From the NCBI GenBank assembly GCA_963205035.1, contig CAUJII010000163.1, forward strand, positions 1 through 7,511: a stretch of DNA of 7,511 nt, given 5' to 3'. Positions 6,034 to 7,511 of this stretch are shown here, piece by piece (the first letter of the stretch is position 1; each line of letters begins with the position of its first letter). Both the position numbers and the translations under genes were made by a program. Source of the DNA: Spirochaetota bacterium (GTDB lineage Bacteria > Spirochaetota > Leptospiria > Turneriellales > Turneriellaceae). The notes under the pieces are model-generated. The model had not been told where the DNA came from. It did not search any database and saw only the letters and a program-made list of their open reading frames with translations.

Positions 6034-7355
6034 TAAGGTTTCTCTCTCTTCTTTCTGTAACAGTTTTCATTTCCTGCATGGGCGCTCCGGTCAAGCTCCA
6101 CGACAATGCGGTCGAGCCTGTTTTTGAAAAGGTCTTGCGTGAGTCGGCCATTCACAAGCGTTTGGAGAATATCGATTTTTCCGCAAAAACTTTTACCATC
6201 GAAGATCTTTTTCTCCTTTCGATAGACCGCACAGAACAGTTGGCTATTGCCGCAGAACGCGGCGTTGCGGCAGACGCGAAATACTACAAGAGCTTTGGCG
6301 CATGGCTGCCGAAGATTTCTATCTTGAGCGCACGGTACGCACCTTTCAGCCCGACCTTTGCCATACCGGGTGTTCGGTTTACTGCGCGCCAAAACATCAT
6401 GACAGGACTCAACGAGTATACGGGAATTGTGGGCGCAAGGCTCGAACGCGTGGCCGAAGAGCAGAACTTACGCGCAGAGATGGCGGCGCATCTTATGAAC
6501 ATTGCCGACGCTGCGCTGCAATACCAGTTGAGTATCGCCGTGACGCATGAAGCGCGCGAAGCCGTCCGCATTACTCAGGCAAGCCTCGCAGAAATTCGCC
6601 GCCGCGTTTCGCTCGGGCGCAACAAGCGCGGCGATTCTCTCAAGACCGAAGCAAGGCTACGTCAAAAGCAGGCCGACCTTTTGGCTGCAGAGGAACAAGA
6701 AGCGCAATGGAAAAGACGGATTGCCTTTCTTACAGGATACAACGACGAATTCGTTTTTGTTCCCGAGACTCAGGCATTTGCAGCCGACGACTTCGACGCA
6801 AAAACGGGGAGCCTCGATGCGCGCTCTGACATTGCGCTCGGGAAAGCTCTCGTCGCATTGCGCCGCAACGACGTTAAAGCCGCATTCGGTGGGCACCTCC
6901 CAAACATCTATCTCGATGGATCGTACCGGCCTTCGCTCGACGGCAGTCAGCCAAGTTCTTATTTTGGGAGCTTAACGGCCGAGCTACCTCTCTTCGCCGG
7001 TGGGCAAGTCATCCAGAACCAAAACATCGCCGCGTCGCAGCTCAGGCAAGCCGAGTTGCAGTTGAGCCTTGCCGAAAGAAAAGCGCGGACGGAGTTATTA
7101 GACGCTCACGACAGTCTCGTCAAGGCATCGGCTGAAAAAAAGGCGTATGCCGAATCGGCCGAGGCGGCGGAGAAAAACTACAACGCGCAACGCAACGATT
7201 TGCGTTTGAGCATGGCGACAATCCTGGACGTCATTCAATCGATGGAAGATTTGCAGAATGCGCGGCTCGCGAGAGCGCATGCGGAATATAGGGAATCGAT
7301 TGCCCGCGTGCGTTTTTTTGTCGCAACGGGGCGCATGTTCCCCGCGAAAAAATAG
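6030..7355 (+). CDS. TolC-family outer-membrane efflux (lipo)protein
   Basis: The 441-residue protein shows the two-repeat outer-membrane-factor pattern: a first repeat with SFGAWLPKISILSARY (88-103), a coil region with GRNKRGDSLKTEARL (196-210), and a second repeat with GHLPNIYLDGSY (288-299), LPLFAGG (319-325), long helices and a closing ILDVIQSMEDLQNARL-type segment (398-413). Such proteins form trimeric tunnels through the outer membrane and periplasm for efflux or type I secretion. The N-terminus has a hydrophobic signal (2-15) followed by FISC with C16, a plausible but non-classical lipobox; lipoproteins are common in this family. The ATG overlaps the exporter's stop (ATGA), with AGG seven bases upstream (6020-6022). 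The frame is open back to 5796, but that part overlaps the exporter and is not TolC-like. No periplasmic adaptor gene is visible. Confidence 0.88.
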   Translation: MIRFLSLLSVTVFISCMGAPVKLHDNAVEPVFEKVLRESAIHKRLENIDFSAKTFTIEDLFLLSIDRTEQLAIAAERGVAADAKYYKSFGAWLPKISILSARYAPFSPTFAIPGVRFTARQNIMTGLNEYTGIVGARLERVAEEQNLRAEMAAHLMNIADAALQYQLSIAVTHEAREAVRITQASLAEIRRRVSLGRNKRGDSLKTEARLRQKQADLLAAEEQEAQWKRRIAFLTGYNDEFVFVPETQAFAADDFDAKTGSLDARSDIALGKALVALRRNDVKAAFGGHLPNIYLDGSYRPSLDGSQPSSYFGSLTAELPLFAGGQVIQNQNIAASQLRQAELQLSLAERKARTELLDAHDSLVKASAEKKAYAESAEAAEKNYNAQRNDLRLSMATILDVIQSMEDLQNARLARAHAEYRESIARVRFFVATGRMFPAKK

Positions 7356-7380
7356 TTTTGTAGAAGTGGAAAACCGCCCC
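7356..7380. other. Short linker with a degenerate repeat copy
   Basis: Between the TolC stop and the tandem array lie 25 bases. I see no hairpin followed by a T-run, so no terminator is recognised. Bases 7362-7380 align in register with the 19-bp unit at 13 of 19 positions, so they look like a decayed first copy. Confidence 0.4.
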
Positions 7381-7511
7381 AGCTATGGAAATCCGCAGCA
7401 GCTATGGAAATCCGCAGCAGCTATGGAAATCCGCAGCAGCTATGGAAATCCGCAGCAGCTATGGAAATCCGCAGCAGCTATGGAAATCCGCAGCAGCTAT
7501 GGACATCCGCA
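7381..7511. repeat. 19-bp tandem repeat array (runs off window)
   Basis: The unit AGCTATGGAAATCCGCAGC is repeated with starts at 7381, 7400, 7419, 7438, 7457, 7476 and 7495. The first six units are complete and identical; the seventh is cut by the window edge at 17 bases and has a single A-to-C change at 7504. There are no spacers, so it is not a CRISPR array. All three plus-strand frames are free of stops and each unit carries an ATG. Its role is unknown; a variable-number repeat, a regulator-binding array or an iteron-like site are possible. Confidence 0.95.

Noticed and set aside
7381..7511. CRISPR array
   Set aside because: Units abut without spacers and the unit is shorter than CRISPR repeats.

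Overview
The window reads as chromosomal DNA of a Gram-negative (diderm) bacterium: it carries a TolC-type outer-membrane efflux protein, an exported DUF4833 protein and a BolA protein. A permissive lipobox on the TolC protein, the TTG/GTG starts and the gene mix are compatible with a Leptospira/Turneriella-like spirochaete. That assignment is an inference from general impression and is weak. I see no rRNA, tRNA, insertion sequence or CRISPR array.

The layout is two divergent, very compact operons read outward from a short AT-rich control region at about 4069-4153. Leftward (minus strand) run five genes: a 780-residue six-hairpin (GH15/glucoamylase-like) glycosidase; an overlooked 41-residue CHRC-motif protein; a lipoate-protein-ligase-family enzyme; BolA; and an ATP-grasp enzyme that starts at TTG and runs off the left edge. 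The first four are joined by 4-base stop/start overlaps (ATGA, GTGA, ATGA), and the ATP-grasp start lies 15 bases after the bolA stop. The middle of the operon links lipoate attachment with an iron-sulphur/glutaredoxin-partner protein, a pairing that makes metabolic sense because lipoyl synthase is an Fe-S enzyme.

Rightward (plus strand) run four genes: a coiled-coil protein with an Ala/Pro linker and a very acidic tail; a secreted DUF4833 protein; a LysE-family membrane exporter starting at TTG with a clear Shine-Dalgarno; and a TolC-family outer-membrane factor overlapping the exporter by ATGA. Export, periplasmic and outer-membrane parts therefore sit in one unit, though no periplasmic adaptor is visible in the window.

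After the TolC stop the window ends in a 19-bp perfect tandem array (six full units and a seventh cut by the window edge), preceded in register by a degenerate copy. The array continues past the right edge. No gap between genes exceeds 300 bases; the longest non-gene stretch is this repeat-bearing tail, 7356-7511.
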